The notes under the pieces are model-generated. The model worked only from the letters and a program-made list of their open reading frames with translations, was not told where the DNA came from and made no database searches. Both the position numbers and the translations under genes were made by a program. Below are positions 33,943 to 43,441 of a stretch of DNA of 64,000 nt, in pieces. The number at the start of each line of letters is the position of its first letter. Within the stretch, counting starts at the first letter, position 1. The stretch covers positions 1-64,000 of the forward strand of contig JAKPQH010000137.1 of the NCBI GenBank assembly GCA_029580855.1, in the 5' to 3' direction. The stretch comes from a bacterium. GTDB taxonomy: Bacteria; Methylomirabilota; Methylomirabilia; Methylomirabilales; 2-02-FULL-66-22.

Positions 33943-34620
33943 TCACGAAGGCGGTCCGTGCACGGGACCGGACACCTCCCCGCGTCCGGATCGGACACCC
34001 CGCAGAAATGTGGTGACCATCTCCTCGACTGCCAGCTCCCGCGTGAGGTGCGGCGGCGGCTCTTGGCCGAAGAGTTCGTGCCGGAGGACGTGGAAGGTCA
34101 CCATGCCGATGAAATTCCACGCCATCTGAAGCGGATCCGCCGGCCTGAACTCTCCGGCGGCGATGCGTTCGGCAAAGTACCGGCCGAGGATCACGTCAAT
34201 GGTCTGGACACGCTGGCGAAAGATGAGATCCGCCATCGCGTGGCCCTCGAGCGCGCTGAAAAACAGCAGCCGCATAAACGTGGGATCGGACTGCGTCCGC
34301 TCGATCAACTCGATGGCCAGTCTCCGGAGAAGCGCGGCGTCGTCTCGCGCCTCCGCCAGCGGTTTGATGATGCCCAGGACGTGCTCCCGCTGCGCGTGCG
34401 CCTTGATCTCGATGATCGCCGTGTACAGCGCTTCCTTGCTCGCGAAGTGTTTGAAGATGGTGGCTTCACTGACGCCGACCGCGCGGGCGATTTCCCGCGT
34501 GGTGGTGCCTCCAAATCCATGCCGGGAGAAAAGCCGTGCCGCAAACTCGATGATAAGCCGTCGCCGCTCATCGCCCGGAATCCGACGTCGAATCGGCTTT
34601 GGAGCCCCACTCGCTTGCAT
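33943..34620 (-). CDS. TetR-family repressor, likely of the RND pump
   Basis: The 225-residue protein begins with the TetR helix-turn-helix (LIIEFAARLFSRHGFGGTTT, REIARAVGVSEATIFKHFAS, KEALYTAII). A ligand domain with the AcrR-type C-terminal pattern follows (ADPLQMAWNFIGMVTFHVLR). ATG 34620 is favoured over an upstream codon because AAGGAAG lies nine bases before it. It is upstream of and codirectional with the fusion-protein and pump genes, so it probably represses them and itself in response to a toxic ligand (inference). No clear operator palindrome was found. Confidence 0.85.
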   Translation of the reverse strand: MQASGAPKPIRRRIPGDERRRLIIEFAARLFSRHGFGGTTTREIARAVGVSEATIFKHFASKEALYTAIIEIKAHAQREHVLGIIKPLAEARDDAALLRRLAIELIERTQSDPTFMRLLFFSALEGHAMADLIFRQRVQTIDVILGRYFAERIAAGEFRPADPLQMAWNFIGMVTFHVLRHELFGQEPPPHLTRELAVEEMVTTFLRGVRSGRGEVSGPVHGPPS

Positions 34621-34953
34621 AGTGAGCACTTCCTTACCATGGCAATAAAGACAAGTCAAGAAAGCATTTCAGCTTGCCTACCGTTTGCACTTTGCGAAAA
34701 GAGCGGGAAACGGCCGCCGCTCACTTCCGGGGTCCCGCCTGAACACCGCCCGGGGATATGTCTGCGGCCACGAGAAGGCCTTTTTTGTTGACGCTCCTCC
34801 GTCGACAGGGCACCATCTATTACAGGACGATGGGGAAATAACGGCGGGCCGGCGTTCGGGCGACAGCGTCGTCTCCGGCCCCGCCGTCGCCGCCCGGCCG
34901 GGTGCCGTCCTCGCGTCCGGGATATTCCGCCGACCACCGAGAGCGGAAAGCTC

Positions 34954-35655
34954 ATGACTGCACCGATGATCCGCCTCGTCAACGTGTCCAAAGTCTACAA
35001 CAGTGCCGCGGGTCGTGTCGTGGCGCTGGCGGGCGTTTCGCTTGAGGTGGCCGCCGGGGAATTCGTCGCGTTGATGGGGCCGAGCGGTTGCGGCAAGAGC
35101 ACGCTGCTTCATCTCGTCGCCGCCGTGGATTTTCCCACGTCGGGCGAGGTCTGGGTGGACGGACAGCACCTCGGGCGCCTCACGGACGCCGCCCTGAGCC
35201 GCTTCCGCCGGGACAGGGTCGGCATCGTGTACCAGTTCTACAACCTGCTCCCGACCCTTTCGGCCTGGGAAAACGTGGCGTTGCCCGCCATCCTGGCGGG
35301 CGGCTCACCCGGCGAGGCCCGCGCGCGTGCGCTGGAGTGGCTCCGGCGGGTAGACCTTGCACAGCGGGCCGAGCACTGGCCGCACGAGCTGTCCGGGGGA
35401 GAGATGCAGCGGATCGCCGTCGCGCGCGCCCTGGTCAACCGGCCGCCCGTCCTTTTGGCCGACGAGCCCACCGGGAACCTCGATTCCGTCGCCGGCCGCG
35501 ACCTCCTCCGACTGCTCGCCGAATTGAATATCGAGCGCCGGGTCACGATCCTCTTGGCCACCCACAGCGGGGACGCGGCAACCGCGGCCGGACGTGTCCT
35601 CCAACTCAAGGATGGCGCTTTCATGGCCTCGACGGCCACCCCCGTCCCCCGATGA
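34954..35655 (+). CDS. ABC transporter ATPase (LolD/MacB type; AttE-like)
   Basis: The 233-residue ATPase has Walker A GPSGCGKST, Q-loop YQFYNLLPTLSAWENVALP, the signature HELSGGEMQRIAVARALV, Walker B VLLADEPTGNLDS and the H-loop ATHS. This belongs to the LolD/MacB/FtsE group that powers FtsX-type permeases. The permease gene starts inside its stop codon (ATGA), and an AttH-like gene follows. The order ATPase-permease-AttH is that of attE-attF/G-attH in Agrobacterium and similar cassettes. Its partner is therefore the next gene. Confidence 0.9.
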   Translation: MTAPMIRLVNVSKVYNSAAGRVVALAGVSLEVAAGEFVALMGPSGCGKSTLLHLVAAVDFPTSGEVWVDGQHLGRLTDAALSRFRRDRVGIVYQFYNLLPTLSAWENVALPAILAGGSPGEARARALEWLRRVDLAQRAEHWPHELSGGEMQRIAVARALVNRPPVLLADEPTGNLDSVAGRDLLRLLAELNIERRVTILLATHSGDAATAAGRVLQLKDGAFMASTATPVPR

Positions 35656-38216
35656 ACCGCTCACGGCCTGTCTGCCTTGCCCGCTGGCTTGTTTGGCGCC
35701 CGCTGAGCCGCGATACGGGCCGGTGCGTGGTCACGATCTTCGGCGTGGCCCTTGGCGTGGCGGTCGCCCTCGCCATCAGCCTGGCCAACGAGGGAGTCCT
35801 GACCGCTTTCCGGAACGGCCTGGATCACGTGGCCGGCAGGACCCAGCTGGAAGTGAGCGCCGGCGAGCCGGGTTTCGACGAGAACCTGCTCCCCGTCATT
35901 GCGGAAACCCCGGGCGTGGCGTCGGTCGCCCCCGTCCTGCAGGCTGTCCTGTCGGTGCCCGGAGCGACCGGAGACGCGGTGCTGGTCCTCGGTGTGGACG
36001 TCCTGGGCGACGCGGCGTTTCGGGACTACCGCGGCCCGTCCCCCGATCTCGCCGAGCCGCTCCGCCTCCTGACCGATCCGGACGCCATCCTTCTCGGTGC
36101 GCGCTACGCGCGCGCCCGCGGCGTCCGCGTGGGCGGCGCGGTCCGGCTGAACACCCCGACGGGGACGAAAACCTTCACCGTGCGTGGGCTGCTCGCGGAC
36201 CAAGGCGTCGCCCGAACCATGGACGGCCACATCGCGGTCCTCGACATTGCCGCGGCCCAAGTGCACTTCGGAAAGCTGGGCCGGCTCGACCGGGTAGACG
36301 TGCTCCTCCAGCCGGGGGCCGCACCGGAGCAGGTCATCGCGGGCCTGCGCCGTCGGTTACCGGCCGGGGTCGACGTCGAGCGCCCCGAAGCGCGAAACGC
36401 CCAGGTCGAGCAGATGCTCGGCTCCTTTCAGCTCAATCTGTTCGTCCTCAGCCTCATCGCGCTCTTTGTGGGCGCGTTCCTGGTGTACAACACCATGACC
36501 GTCTCGGTGGTCGGACGGCGCCGACAGATCGGGATCCTGCGGAGCCTGGGCATGAGCCGCGCGGGTGTTCTCCTCACCGTTGTCGCCGAAGGGGCCGCCA
36601 TCGGCCTTCTGGGGTCGCTGCTCGGCGCAGGGCTCGGGGTGCTCTTGGCCCAACGGGCACTCCAGGCCGTCAGTCTGACGGTGTCGTCGCTCTACGCGTT
36701 CATCGTGCCCGGGTCACTGACCACGCCCCCGGCGACGATCGTCCGGTCCGTCTTGTCGGGCCTCGGCGTCGCGCTCGCCGCCTCTCTCGCGCCGGCGCTC
36801 GACGCCACCCGGGTCCCTCCGCACCAGGATCTCGCCCCGGCCGCCCTGGAGCGCCGCCACCGGCCGCTCTACCCGGCCGCCGTGGGCGTACTGTTCTTGC
36901 TCGGGACGCTCGGCCTCGCGCGGCTGGGGCCGGTCGGTGGCCGGCCGCTCTTCGGCTACGCGGCGGCGTTCTCGCTGCTCCTGGGCGCCATCCTCCTCTG
37001 CCCCGCTCTCGTGAAGGCGGTCCAGGGTGGCCTGCTGACCGCGCTGCGCGGCTCGCGCCTGGTTGCGGCACGACTGGCGGTGGGCAATCTCGGCCGGGCG
37101 CTCCGCCGCAACAGCGTCACGGTCGCCGCCATGGCGGTGGCGCTCTCCATGCTGGTGAGCGTCTCCACCATGATCGCAAGCTTCCGGCACACGGTCGAGG
37201 TCTGGATCGACCAGACTATCCGGGCGGATCTGTATGTATCGCGGACGGGGCGTCTCATCAAGGGCGCGGATGCGCGCCTCCCGGGCGACCTGCTTTTCCG
37301 CATCCGCGGCGCGGCCGGCGTGGCGGACGCGGACGGGGTCCGGGGACTCCGCCTGCGGGACGAGCGCGGCGGGCAATTCACCCTGGGCGCCAGCGACTTC
37401 GACCTCCTGGCGCGGCGCGGCCGGCTGCTCTTCCGGCGGGGGGACTCGGACCGGATCCTCCGGCAGGCGCGGGCGCGAGACGAGGTCATCGTCTCCGAGA
37501 CGTATGCCGAGCGCTACCATCTCAACGAGGGGGACGAGGTCCGGCTCCGCCCGCCTGGAGGGGAGGCACGCTTCCGCATCGCCGGCGTCTATTACGATTA
37601 CACGACGGAGGGCGGGCTTGTCGTGATGGACCGTCGCCTCTTTCAACGGCTTTGGTCGGATCCGTGGCTCAACTCCATCGTGATCTACTTGGCGCCCGGC
37701 GCCGACGCCGAGACCGTCCGCCAGGCGGTCCACACCGCCGCCGGACGGGCGGATCTGGTGATCTTCTCCAGCCGGGATCTCCGCCGCCGTATCCTGGCCA
37801 TCTTCGACCAGACGTTCGCGGTCACGTACGCCCTGCAGGCGATCTCCCTCATCGTGGCGTCGCTGGGGGTCGTCACCACGTTGGGCGCCTCGGTGTTGGA
37901 GCGCTCGCGCGAGATCGGCATCCTCCGCTCGCTCGGGGTCGATCGGGGCGGCGTTCGCCGTACCGTGCTCGCCGAGGCGGGCCTGATCGGGCTCATCGCG
38001 AACGTCGCGGGCGCTCTGGCCGGCCTCGCGCTGTCCCTGATCCTGATCCACGTCATCAACAAGCAGTCCTTCGGCTGGACGATCCGGTTCGTCTTCCCCG
38101 GACGGTTGATTCTGGGGTACGCCGCGATCACCGTCGGGGCCAGCGTTCTCGCGGGGCTGCTCCCCGCATGGCACGCCTCGCGCCTGCCCATCGCCGACGC
38201 CGTGCGGTACGCGTGA
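35652..38216 (+). CDS. Large FtsX-type ABC permease (AttF/G-like fusion)
   Basis: The 854-residue protein holds two FtsX modules. The first has an N-terminal helix (TIFGVALGVAVALAISLAN), a periplasmic MacB_PCD-like domain and three helices containing RRQIGILRSLGMSRAGVL. The second repeats this from about residue 475 (NSVTVAAMAVALSMLV), ending with RSREIGILRSLGVDRGGV and ADAVRYA. The E/Q-I-G-I-L-R-S-L-G repeats are the FtsX loop signature. Such permeases extract or move lipids and lipoproteins rather than import solutes. The start overlaps the ATPase stop by four bases. It is followed by the AttH-like gene. Confidence 0.9.
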   Translation: MNRSRPVCLARWLVWRPLSRDTGRCVVTIFGVALGVAVALAISLANEGVLTAFRNGLDHVAGRTQLEVSAGEPGFDENLLPVIAETPGVASVAPVLQAVLSVPGATGDAVLVLGVDVLGDAAFRDYRGPSPDLAEPLRLLTDPDAILLGARYARARGVRVGGAVRLNTPTGTKTFTVRGLLADQGVARTMDGHIAVLDIAAAQVHFGKLGRLDRVDVLLQPGAAPEQVIAGLRRRLPAGVDVERPEARNAQVEQMLGSFQLNLFVLSLIALFVGAFLVYNTMTVSVVGRRRQIGILRSLGMSRAGVLLTVVAEGAAIGLLGSLLGAGLGVLLAQRALQAVSLTVSSLYAFIVPGSLTTPPATIVRSVLSGLGVALAASLAPALDATRVPPHQDLAPAALERRHRPLYPAAVGVLFLLGTLGLARLGPVGGRPLFGYAAAFSLLLGAILLCPALVKAVQGGLLTALRGSRLVAARLAVGNLGRALRRNSVTVAAMAVALSMLVSVSTMIASFRHTVEVWIDQTIRADLYVSRTGRLIKGADARLPGDLLFRIRGAAGVADADGVRGLRLRDERGGQFTLGASDFDLLARRGRLLFRRGDSDRILRQARARDEVIVSETYAERYHLNEGDEVRLRPPGGEARFRIAGVYYDYTTEGGLVVMDRRLFQRLWSDPWLNSIVIYLAPGADAETVRQAVHTAAGRADLVIFSSRDLRRRILAIFDQTFAVTYALQAISLIVASLGVVTTLGASVLERSREIGILRSLGVDRGGVRRTVLAEAGLIGLIANVAGALAGLALSLILIHVINKQSFGWTIRFVFPGRLILGYAAITVGASVLAGLLPAWHASRLPIADAVRYA

Positions 38217-38289
38217 TGTGGCTGCCGACGATCCGTCAATACACCAATCGGCCCACGGGTCGATTCGTCGACCGGGCCCCGGCGCCGGA

Positions 38290-39402
38290 ATGAAACCGCC
38301 GACGCGTCTCGCGTACGTGGGCTTGGCGGTCCTGGTGTCCGGGTGGTGGCCGTCTGCCCTGCAGGCCGCCGCGGGGGAGTTTCGGTTGGCGCTTCCGGGT
38401 TACGTCTTTGCCTTCCCGCGCGACCACTACGCCCACGAAGACTTCCGGACCGAGTGGTGGTACTACACGGGCCACCTCCGCGCGAAAAACGGCGACGGGT
38501 ACGGCTACCAGGTCACGTTTTTCCGGAGCGGCCTCGCCGAGGCGCGGACGAGCCCCTCCCGGTGGGCCGCCCGGAACCTGTATCTGGCCCACTTCGCCGT
38601 GTCCGACCTACCGCGCAAGGAATTCCGGTATTTCGAGCGGCTCAACCGCGCCGCCATGGGACGGGCCGGTGCCGGCGAGCGAGAGTTTCGTGTCTGGGTC
38701 GGCGACTGGGAGGTGGCCGGCGACGGCACACGGCAGCGCCTCAGGGCCGCGGACGGCGAGTGGGCCGTGGACCTGAACCTCCTCTCCCTGAAGCCGCCGG
38801 TGATCCACGGCGCGAGCGGCGTCAGCCAGAAGGGTGCGGGCCGCGGCCGCGCGTCGCACTATTACTCGTTGACGCGCCTCAAAACCGACGGGACGCTCCG
38901 CGTGCGCGGGAAGACCCGGGAGGTCTCAGGGTTGAGCTGGATGGACCACGAGTTCGGTTCGACCGAGCTGGGCCCGGACCAGGTCGGCTGGGACTGGTTC
39001 AGCCTGCAGTTCGATGACGGGACGGACCTGATGCTCTACATCATCCGGAAGGCCGACGGACGGCCCGACCCGCACTCCGCCGGAACCTGGGTCGGCCGCG
39101 ACGGCGGCGTCGTTCGGCTGGAGCAGCGGGATTTCGCCATCGAGGTCCTCGACCGCTGGACCAGCCCGCGCTCGAAGGGCGCCTACCCGGCGAAATGGCG
39201 CCTCGCCGTCCCGTCGCTCGGCCTCGATCTGACCGTGACCCCCGCCTTCCCCGACCAGGAACTCGACACGGCGAGGAGCACCCAGGTCATCTACTGGGAG
39301 GGCGCCGTGCGGGCCGAGGGAAGGGTCTCCGACCGCCCGGCGCGCGCCCACGGCTACGTGGAGATGACCGGCTACGCCGCCCCCTTCCGCAAGCGCCTCT
39401 AG
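38290..39402 (+). CDS. AttH/CrtC-like secreted lipocalin-type protein
   Basis: The 370-residue protein has a signal peptide (MKPPTRLAYVGLAVLVSGWW, cleavage near LQAAA). The AttH/CrtC hallmark follows: YAHEDFRTEWWYYTGHL, GYGYQVTFFRSGLA and LYLAHFAVSDL. Later come SHYYSLTRLKTDGTL, GLSWMDHEFGSTELGPDQVG and WDWFSLQFDDGTDLMLYI. Members are two-lobed lipocalin-like proteins; the carotenoid hydratase CrtC is one branch, but the role of AttH is not established. It is third in the ABC cassette, 73 bp after the permease, and so probably carries or modifies a lipid moved by that system. Confidence 0.88.
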   Translation: MKPPTRLAYVGLAVLVSGWWPSALQAAAGEFRLALPGYVFAFPRDHYAHEDFRTEWWYYTGHLRAKNGDGYGYQVTFFRSGLAEARTSPSRWAARNLYLAHFAVSDLPRKEFRYFERLNRAAMGRAGAGEREFRVWVGDWEVAGDGTRQRLRAADGEWAVDLNLLSLKPPVIHGASGVSQKGAGRGRASHYYSLTRLKTDGTLRVRGKTREVSGLSWMDHEFGSTELGPDQVGWDWFSLQFDDGTDLMLYIIRKADGRPDPHSAGTWVGRDGGVVRLEQRDFAIEVLDRWTSPRSKGAYPAKWRLAVPSLGLDLTVTPAFPDQELDTARSTQVIYWEGAVRAEGRVSDRPARAHGYVEMTGYAAPFRKRL

Positions 39403-39413
39403 CGCCGGGCGAT

Positions 39414-40664
39414 TCACGGGCCGCGTTCCGCATCCCGATACACGGCCGCCGCGGCATCCACGCCGGCGCCGCGCGGGCACGTGACGCGTTCCGCGGCCAA
39501 GGCGGCTTCCAGCGCGGCCAGCGTGACAAGCACCGCATCCTTTCGCGCGTTGTACCCCATGGTCCCCACGCGCCAGATCTTGCCCTTGAGCGGACCGAAA
39601 GCGCTGCCGATCTCGACGCCGAAATCGGAGAGCATGCGCGCGCGTACCCGTTCCCCGTCCACTCCATCGGGAACGCACACGCCGGTGATGTGCGGAATCC
39701 GGTTGGCCGCGTCGCCGAAAACCTTGAGGCCCAGCGCCGCGACCCCCGCGGCCACGGCGCGCCCGGCCAGCGCGTGCCGCGCGAAGACGCTGGTCGCCCC
39801 TTCGGCCAGAAAGATGCGCGCGCTCTCCCGGGCGGCGTACAGCATCGTGGTGGCCTCGGTGTGGTGGTTGATCCCCTGCGGCCCCCAGTAATCCATGACC
39901 ATGGCCAGGTCGAAATAGTTGGAGCCGATCCTGACGGTCGCGGGCGGACGGTAGCCTGCCGGACGGAGGCCTTCCTCGATGTGCCGGCGCCTGAAGACCA
40001 GGTCGGCCATCCGGTCCGAAATCGTGAGCGGGGCGGCCCCGGGAGGGCCGGCGAGGCACTTCTGCAGGCCGGCCGTGACGCAGTCCACGCCCCACGCCTC
40101 CGCCGGAAGCGGCACGCCGCCCAGCGAAGCCGTGGCGTCGACCTGGAACAGGGCATCGTACCGTCCACAGAGCCGGCCGAGCTCCGCGAGAGGCTGCAGC
40201 ATGGTCGTCGAGGTCTCGCCCTGACAGACGGCAAAGAGCTTCGGTCGATGCTGCCGGAGCGCCGCCTCCACCTGCTCCGGCGCCAACACGGCGCCCCAGG
40301 GCGCTTCGACAACCCGCACCTCCGCCCCCACGCGCCGCGCGATCTCGATCTGAAGCTGGCCGAACCGCCCGAAGTTCCCGACGAGGACCCGGTCACCCGG
40401 CTCCACCACGCTGACCATCGCCGCCTCGATGGCCGATCGGGCGGTGCCGTCCACCACCAGCGTCCACTCGTTCCTCGTCTCGAAAACCTGACGGTAGAGC
40501 GCCATGGTCTCGCGCATATACTCGCGGAACTGCGGATCGAACTGCCCCAGGAGCGGGGCCGACATGGCACGGAGGACCCGGGGATCCGCGTTCACGGGGC
40601 CCGGGCCCATCAACAACCGCGGAAGCGGGTTGAGCTCGGCGTACATCGCGGGCGAAGTGGCCAT
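39414..40664 (-). CDS. Class V aminotransferase (PucG-like ureidoglycine-glyoxylate type)
   Basis: The 416-residue PLP enzyme begins NPLPRLLMGPGPVNADPRVL and has LVVDGTARSAIEAAM, VCQGETSTTMLQPL and VDATASLGGVPLPAEAWGVD. The PLP-Lys motif is AGLQKCLAGPPG; the form G-L-Q-K-C-L is more like PucG than like alanine-glyoxylate aminotransferases. PucG moves the amino group of ureidoglycine to glyoxylate in allantoin breakdown. It is the last gene of the seven-gene minus-strand unit with the Liv-type transporter and a PuuE-like enzyme, which supports that reading. It ends 12 bp from the convergent AttH gene. Confidence 0.85.
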   Translation of the reverse strand: MATSPAMYAELNPLPRLLMGPGPVNADPRVLRAMSAPLLGQFDPQFREYMRETMALYRQVFETRNEWTLVVDGTARSAIEAAMVSVVEPGDRVLVGNFGRFGQLQIEIARRVGAEVRVVEAPWGAVLAPEQVEAALRQHRPKLFAVCQGETSTTMLQPLAELGRLCGRYDALFQVDATASLGGVPLPAEAWGVDCVTAGLQKCLAGPPGAAPLTISDRMADLVFRRRHIEEGLRPAGYRPPATVRIGSNYFDLAMVMDYWGPQGINHHTEATTMLYAARESARIFLAEGATSVFARHALAGRAVAAGVAALGLKVFGDAANRIPHITGVCVPDGVDGERVRARMLSDFGVEIGSAFGPLKGKIWRVGTMGYNARKDAVLVTLAALEAALAAERVTCPRGAGVDAAAAVYRDAERGP

Positions 40665-40716
40665 GGCCGTCGCGTCCTTTCCGCACCTCGAAGCGGCGCG
40701 CCCGCGCCGGCGGGCG

Positions 40717-41409
40717 CTAGACCCCGAGGAATCGCTGCAGGGTCGTCCGGTCCGCGCGCAGCTGATCCGGGGTTCCGTGATACACGATGTGGCCGTTCTC
40801 CAGAATGTAGACCTCGTCCGCGACGGCCAGCGCGCTGTGCAGATTCTGCTCCACCAGCAGGATGGCGAGGCCCGTCTGTCGCAGCGAGACGATGATCCGC
40901 CCCAGATGCTCGACCATTACCGGGGAGAGGCCTTCCGACGGCTCGTCCATCAAAAGCAGCGAGGGGTTGGTCACCAGGGCGCGCGCCACGGCCAGCATCT
41001 GCCGTTCGCCGCCCGACAGCTGGCTGCCGCGGTGGCGCCGCCGCTCCGCCAGCGCCGGGAACAGCTCGAAGATTTTTGGCAGCGTCCAGACCCCATCGGA
41101 CGCCCGGAGCGTGAGATGCTCCTCCACACTGAGCGAGGCGAACAGGCGGCGCCCCTGGGGCACAAGGCCGATCCCCAGCCGGGCGATGGTGTGCGAGGCG
41201 CGTCCCGTCAAGGCCCGCCCCCGGTAGGTGATCGCGCCCCGCTCCACCCGGGGTTGAGCGAAGCCCATGATGGAGCGGATCAGCGACGTCTTGCCCATCC
41301 CGTTACGGCCCAAGAGCGCCACGACCTGCCGCCCCGGGACGGTCATGGACACCCCGTGCAGCACCCGCGCGTCGCCGTACAGGCTGTGGACTCCTCGAAC
41401 CTCAAGCAT
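40717..41409 (-). CDS. livF: Branched-chain-type ABC transporter ATPase LivF
   Basis: The 230-residue ATPase has Walker A LLGRNGMGKTSLIRSIMG, the family pattern HTIARLGIGLVPQGRRLFA and LSGGERQMLAVARALVTNPS. Walker B is LLLMDEPSEGLSPV. LivF and LivG power high-affinity uptake through LivH/LivM. Its start overlaps the end of livG by eight bases. Liv-type systems in this lineage transport many substrates besides branched amino acids, including amides and urea. Confidence 0.92.
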   Translation of the reverse strand: MLEVRGVHSLYGDARVLHGVSMTVPGRQVVALLGRNGMGKTSLIRSIMGFAQPRVERGAITYRGRALTGRASHTIARLGIGLVPQGRRLFASLSVEEHLTLRASDGVWTLPKIFELFPALAERRRHRGSQLSGGERQMLAVARALVTNPSLLLMDEPSEGLSPVMVEHLGRIIVSLRQTGLAILLVEQNLHSALAVADEVYILENGHIVYHGTPDQLRADRTTLQRFLGV

Positions 41410-42169
41410 GACGGTGCGCCGTCCCCAGGTAGACTTCTTGCACCTTGGCGTTGGCGCGGATCTCGTCCGGCCGCCCCTCCACCAGGACCTGGCCGAAGTA
41501 CAGACAGGTCACCGCCTCGGCCAGCCCCAGGGCGAGATTCATATCGTGCTCGATGAGCACCACGGTCATGTCAGACGGAAGCCCGCGAATGCGCTGGGCG
41601 ATCTTCCCCCGCTCCGCCGGCGACAGACCGGCGGCGGGCTCGTCCAGGAGCAGCAGCCGGGGATTCGTGGCCAGCGCGACGGCCAGTTCCAGCTCTCGCT
41701 GCTCCCCGTACGAGAGGAGGCTCGCGGGCGCACGGCGCCGGGCCGTCATACCCGACTCGCCGAGCGCCCGCTCCACCGCCGCGGCCTCCTCCGACCGGGG
41801 ATGCGCGGCGCCGAAGAGCGAAAACTTCCGCGTCCCCAGCCCGCGCACGGCCAGCAGCAGGTTCTCCTCGACCGTCAGACGCGGGAACAGGTTGGTGATC
41901 TGGTAGGTGCGGCCCAGGCCGGCGGCGGCACGGCGATGCGCGCTCATCCGTGTGATGTCCCGACCGGCCAGCCGGATCCGCCCCGCCGAGGCGGGCAGCT
42001 CCCCGGAGATGACGTTGAAGAGCGTGGTCTTGCCGGCGCCGTTGGGCCCGATGATCGCCCGCCGCTCCCCGGGGCGCACGACCAGGCTGACGCCGTCCAC
42101 GGCGCGGAGCGCCCCGAACGCGCGGCTCACCCGGTCGAGCTGCAGCATGACCTCGGATGACTCTGCCAT
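41402..42169 (-). CDS. livG: Branched-chain-type ABC transporter ATPase LivG
   Basis: The 255-residue ATPase has Walker A IIGPNGAGKTTLFNVISG, LGRTYQITNLFPRLTVEENL, LLSYGEQRELELAVALATNP and Walker B LLLLDEPAAGLSPAE. The LivG-specific insert between Walker A and the signature is present. It lies 12 bp after the substrate-binding-protein gene and overlaps livF, so the transporter genes are cotranscribed. Confidence 0.92.
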   Translation of the reverse strand: MAESSEVMLQLDRVSRAFGALRAVDGVSLVVRPGERRAIIGPNGAGKTTLFNVISGELPASAGRIRLAGRDITRMSAHRRAAAGLGRTYQITNLFPRLTVEENLLLAVRGLGTRKFSLFGAAHPRSEEAAAVERALGESGMTARRRAPASLLSYGEQRELELAVALATNPRLLLLDEPAAGLSPAERGKIAQRIRGLPSDMTVVLIEHDMNLALGLAEAVTCLYFGQVLVEGRPDEIRANAKVQEVYLGTAHRHA

Positions 42170-42181
42170 GGCGTCGTTCCG

Positions 42182-43441
42182 TTACGATTTGATCCCCTGA
42201 AATTGCCGGCTGTACGCCGGTTGCTTCAAGAACTCTTCCGGCTTGTACTTCCAGAACTGCGACACGTTGGGGTAGGTTTCCAGCACCGTGTTCCACAGTT
42301 TGCCGTCCGGCCGCTGCTTCACCTCGCGAATGTGAATGTCCAGGATCGGATTGCCGTAGGCATCCAGCCGCGTCCTGCCCAGCGGCGAGGCCGCGATCTC
42401 CACCTCGCGCATGGCCTGCAGGAACGCCGGTCGGTCCTCCACCTTTCCGTCCACGCGCTTGATCCCCTCGGCCACCCACATCCCGCAGGTGTACAGCTCC
42501 GCCGCGAAGATCGCCGGCAGTTTGTTGTAGGCCGCCAGAAAGGCGTCCACGAATTTCCGGTTGGCGGCGTCGTCCCGTCCCTCGGCGAAGTGCGCCGACG
42601 AGATCATCCCCAGGGCCTCGTCCTTCATCGTGCGGATCACCGACTGATCCGTCGTGTTCTGCGAGCTGACGAAGGGGATCTGCCCCTTCAGCCCGAAGTT
42701 GAACCACTGCAGGATCAGGCGCGACGCATCGGCGCCCGTCTGCACGGCGAAGACAACGTCGGGTTTTTGATTCTGGATCTCTCCCAGAAAGGGGCTGAAG
42801 TCCGAGGTGTTGAGGGGGTTCCAGAGCTGCCCGGCGACCTTGCCGCCGCCTTCCGTGAATGTCTGCGCAAAGCCGCCCGCCTGCTCGTGCCCGAACGCGT
42901 AGTCCTGCGCGATGGTGACCACCCGCCGGTACCCTTTTTTCAGGCACCAGTCCGCCAGCGGCCGGGGCATCTGGCTGGCCGAGAAACCGGCCACCCGCAG
43001 GACGTTCGGGATGCGGTCCCGCTGGGTCAGGTTGTCGGCCGCCACGATGGGCATGAAGTACGGCGTCCCGGTGCCTCGCACGAACTCGGCGACGGCCAGA
43101 CCCGTGTTCGCCAGCAGATTGCCCACCAGCATGTGGACATCGCGCTGCTGGACCAGCCGCCGCGCCTTCTGGAGGGCGGTGTCGGGTGTGCCCGCGTCGT
43201 CCTCCACGATCACGTCGATGGGCCGACCCGCCACCGTCTTGCCGTACTGTTTCCAGAAGAGGTCCCAGCCGTCCACCATCTCGCGGCCGCCGGCGGCGGC
43301 CACGCCGGTGAGCGGGGCCATGAGCCCGATCCGAATCGGACCCGCATCCGCCGCCCGCACCGGCCGAATCGCCCCCGCCCCCCAGAGGGCGCTGCCCACC
43401 AGGCTCGCCCCGGTCATCCTGAGGAATGTCCGACGCTTCAT
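42182..43441 (-). CDS. Periplasmic binding protein of the Liv-type transporter
   Basis: The 419-residue protein starts with a twin-arginine signal (KRRTFLRM, then a hydrophobic segment and AWGAG/AIRPVRA). The type I periplasmic binding fold follows: IRIGLMAPLTGVAAAGGREM, IDVIVEDDAGTPDTALQKA, RRVVTIAQDYAFGHEQAGGF and FGLKGQIPFVSSQNTTDQ. It captures the substrate for LivHMGF. Its ATG overlaps the livM stop (ATGA). Export by Tat suggests it folds, perhaps with ligand, before secretion. The ligand cannot be read from sequence; the flanking enzymes point to a ureide or amide. Confidence 0.88.
   Translation of the reverse strand: MKRRTFLRMTGASLVGSALWGAGAIRPVRAADAGPIRIGLMAPLTGVAAAGGREMVDGWDLFWKQYGKTVAGRPIDVIVEDDAGTPDTALQKARRLVQQRDVHMLVGNLLANTGLAVAEFVRGTGTPYFMPIVAADNLTQRDRIPNVLRVAGFSASQMPRPLADWCLKKGYRRVVTIAQDYAFGHEQAGGFAQTFTEGGGKVAGQLWNPLNTSDFSPFLGEIQNQKPDVVFAVQTGADASRLILQWFNFGLKGQIPFVSSQNTTDQSVIRTMKDEALGMISSAHFAEGRDDAANRKFVDAFLAAYNKLPAIFAAELYTCGMWVAEGIKRVDGKVEDRPAFLQAMREVEIAASPLGRTRLDAYGNPILDIHIREVKQRPDGKLWNTVLETYPNVSQFWKYKPEEFLKQPAYSRQFQGIKS

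Noticed and set aside
33747-33998. 83-codon minus-strand frame between the TetR and fusion-protein genes
   Set aside because: It overlaps the tetR end, lacks an SD and shows no motif or membrane segment. Probably untranslated leader of the pump operon.
34620-34680. TTGACT upstream of tetR as a -35 element
   Set aside because: No acceptable -10 hexamer at 16-19 bp, so no promoter was called.
35594-38293. 899-codon plus-strand frame over the FtsX permease
   Set aside because: Arg/Pro/Gly-rich frame-shifted shadow of the permease, which is conserved in the other frame.
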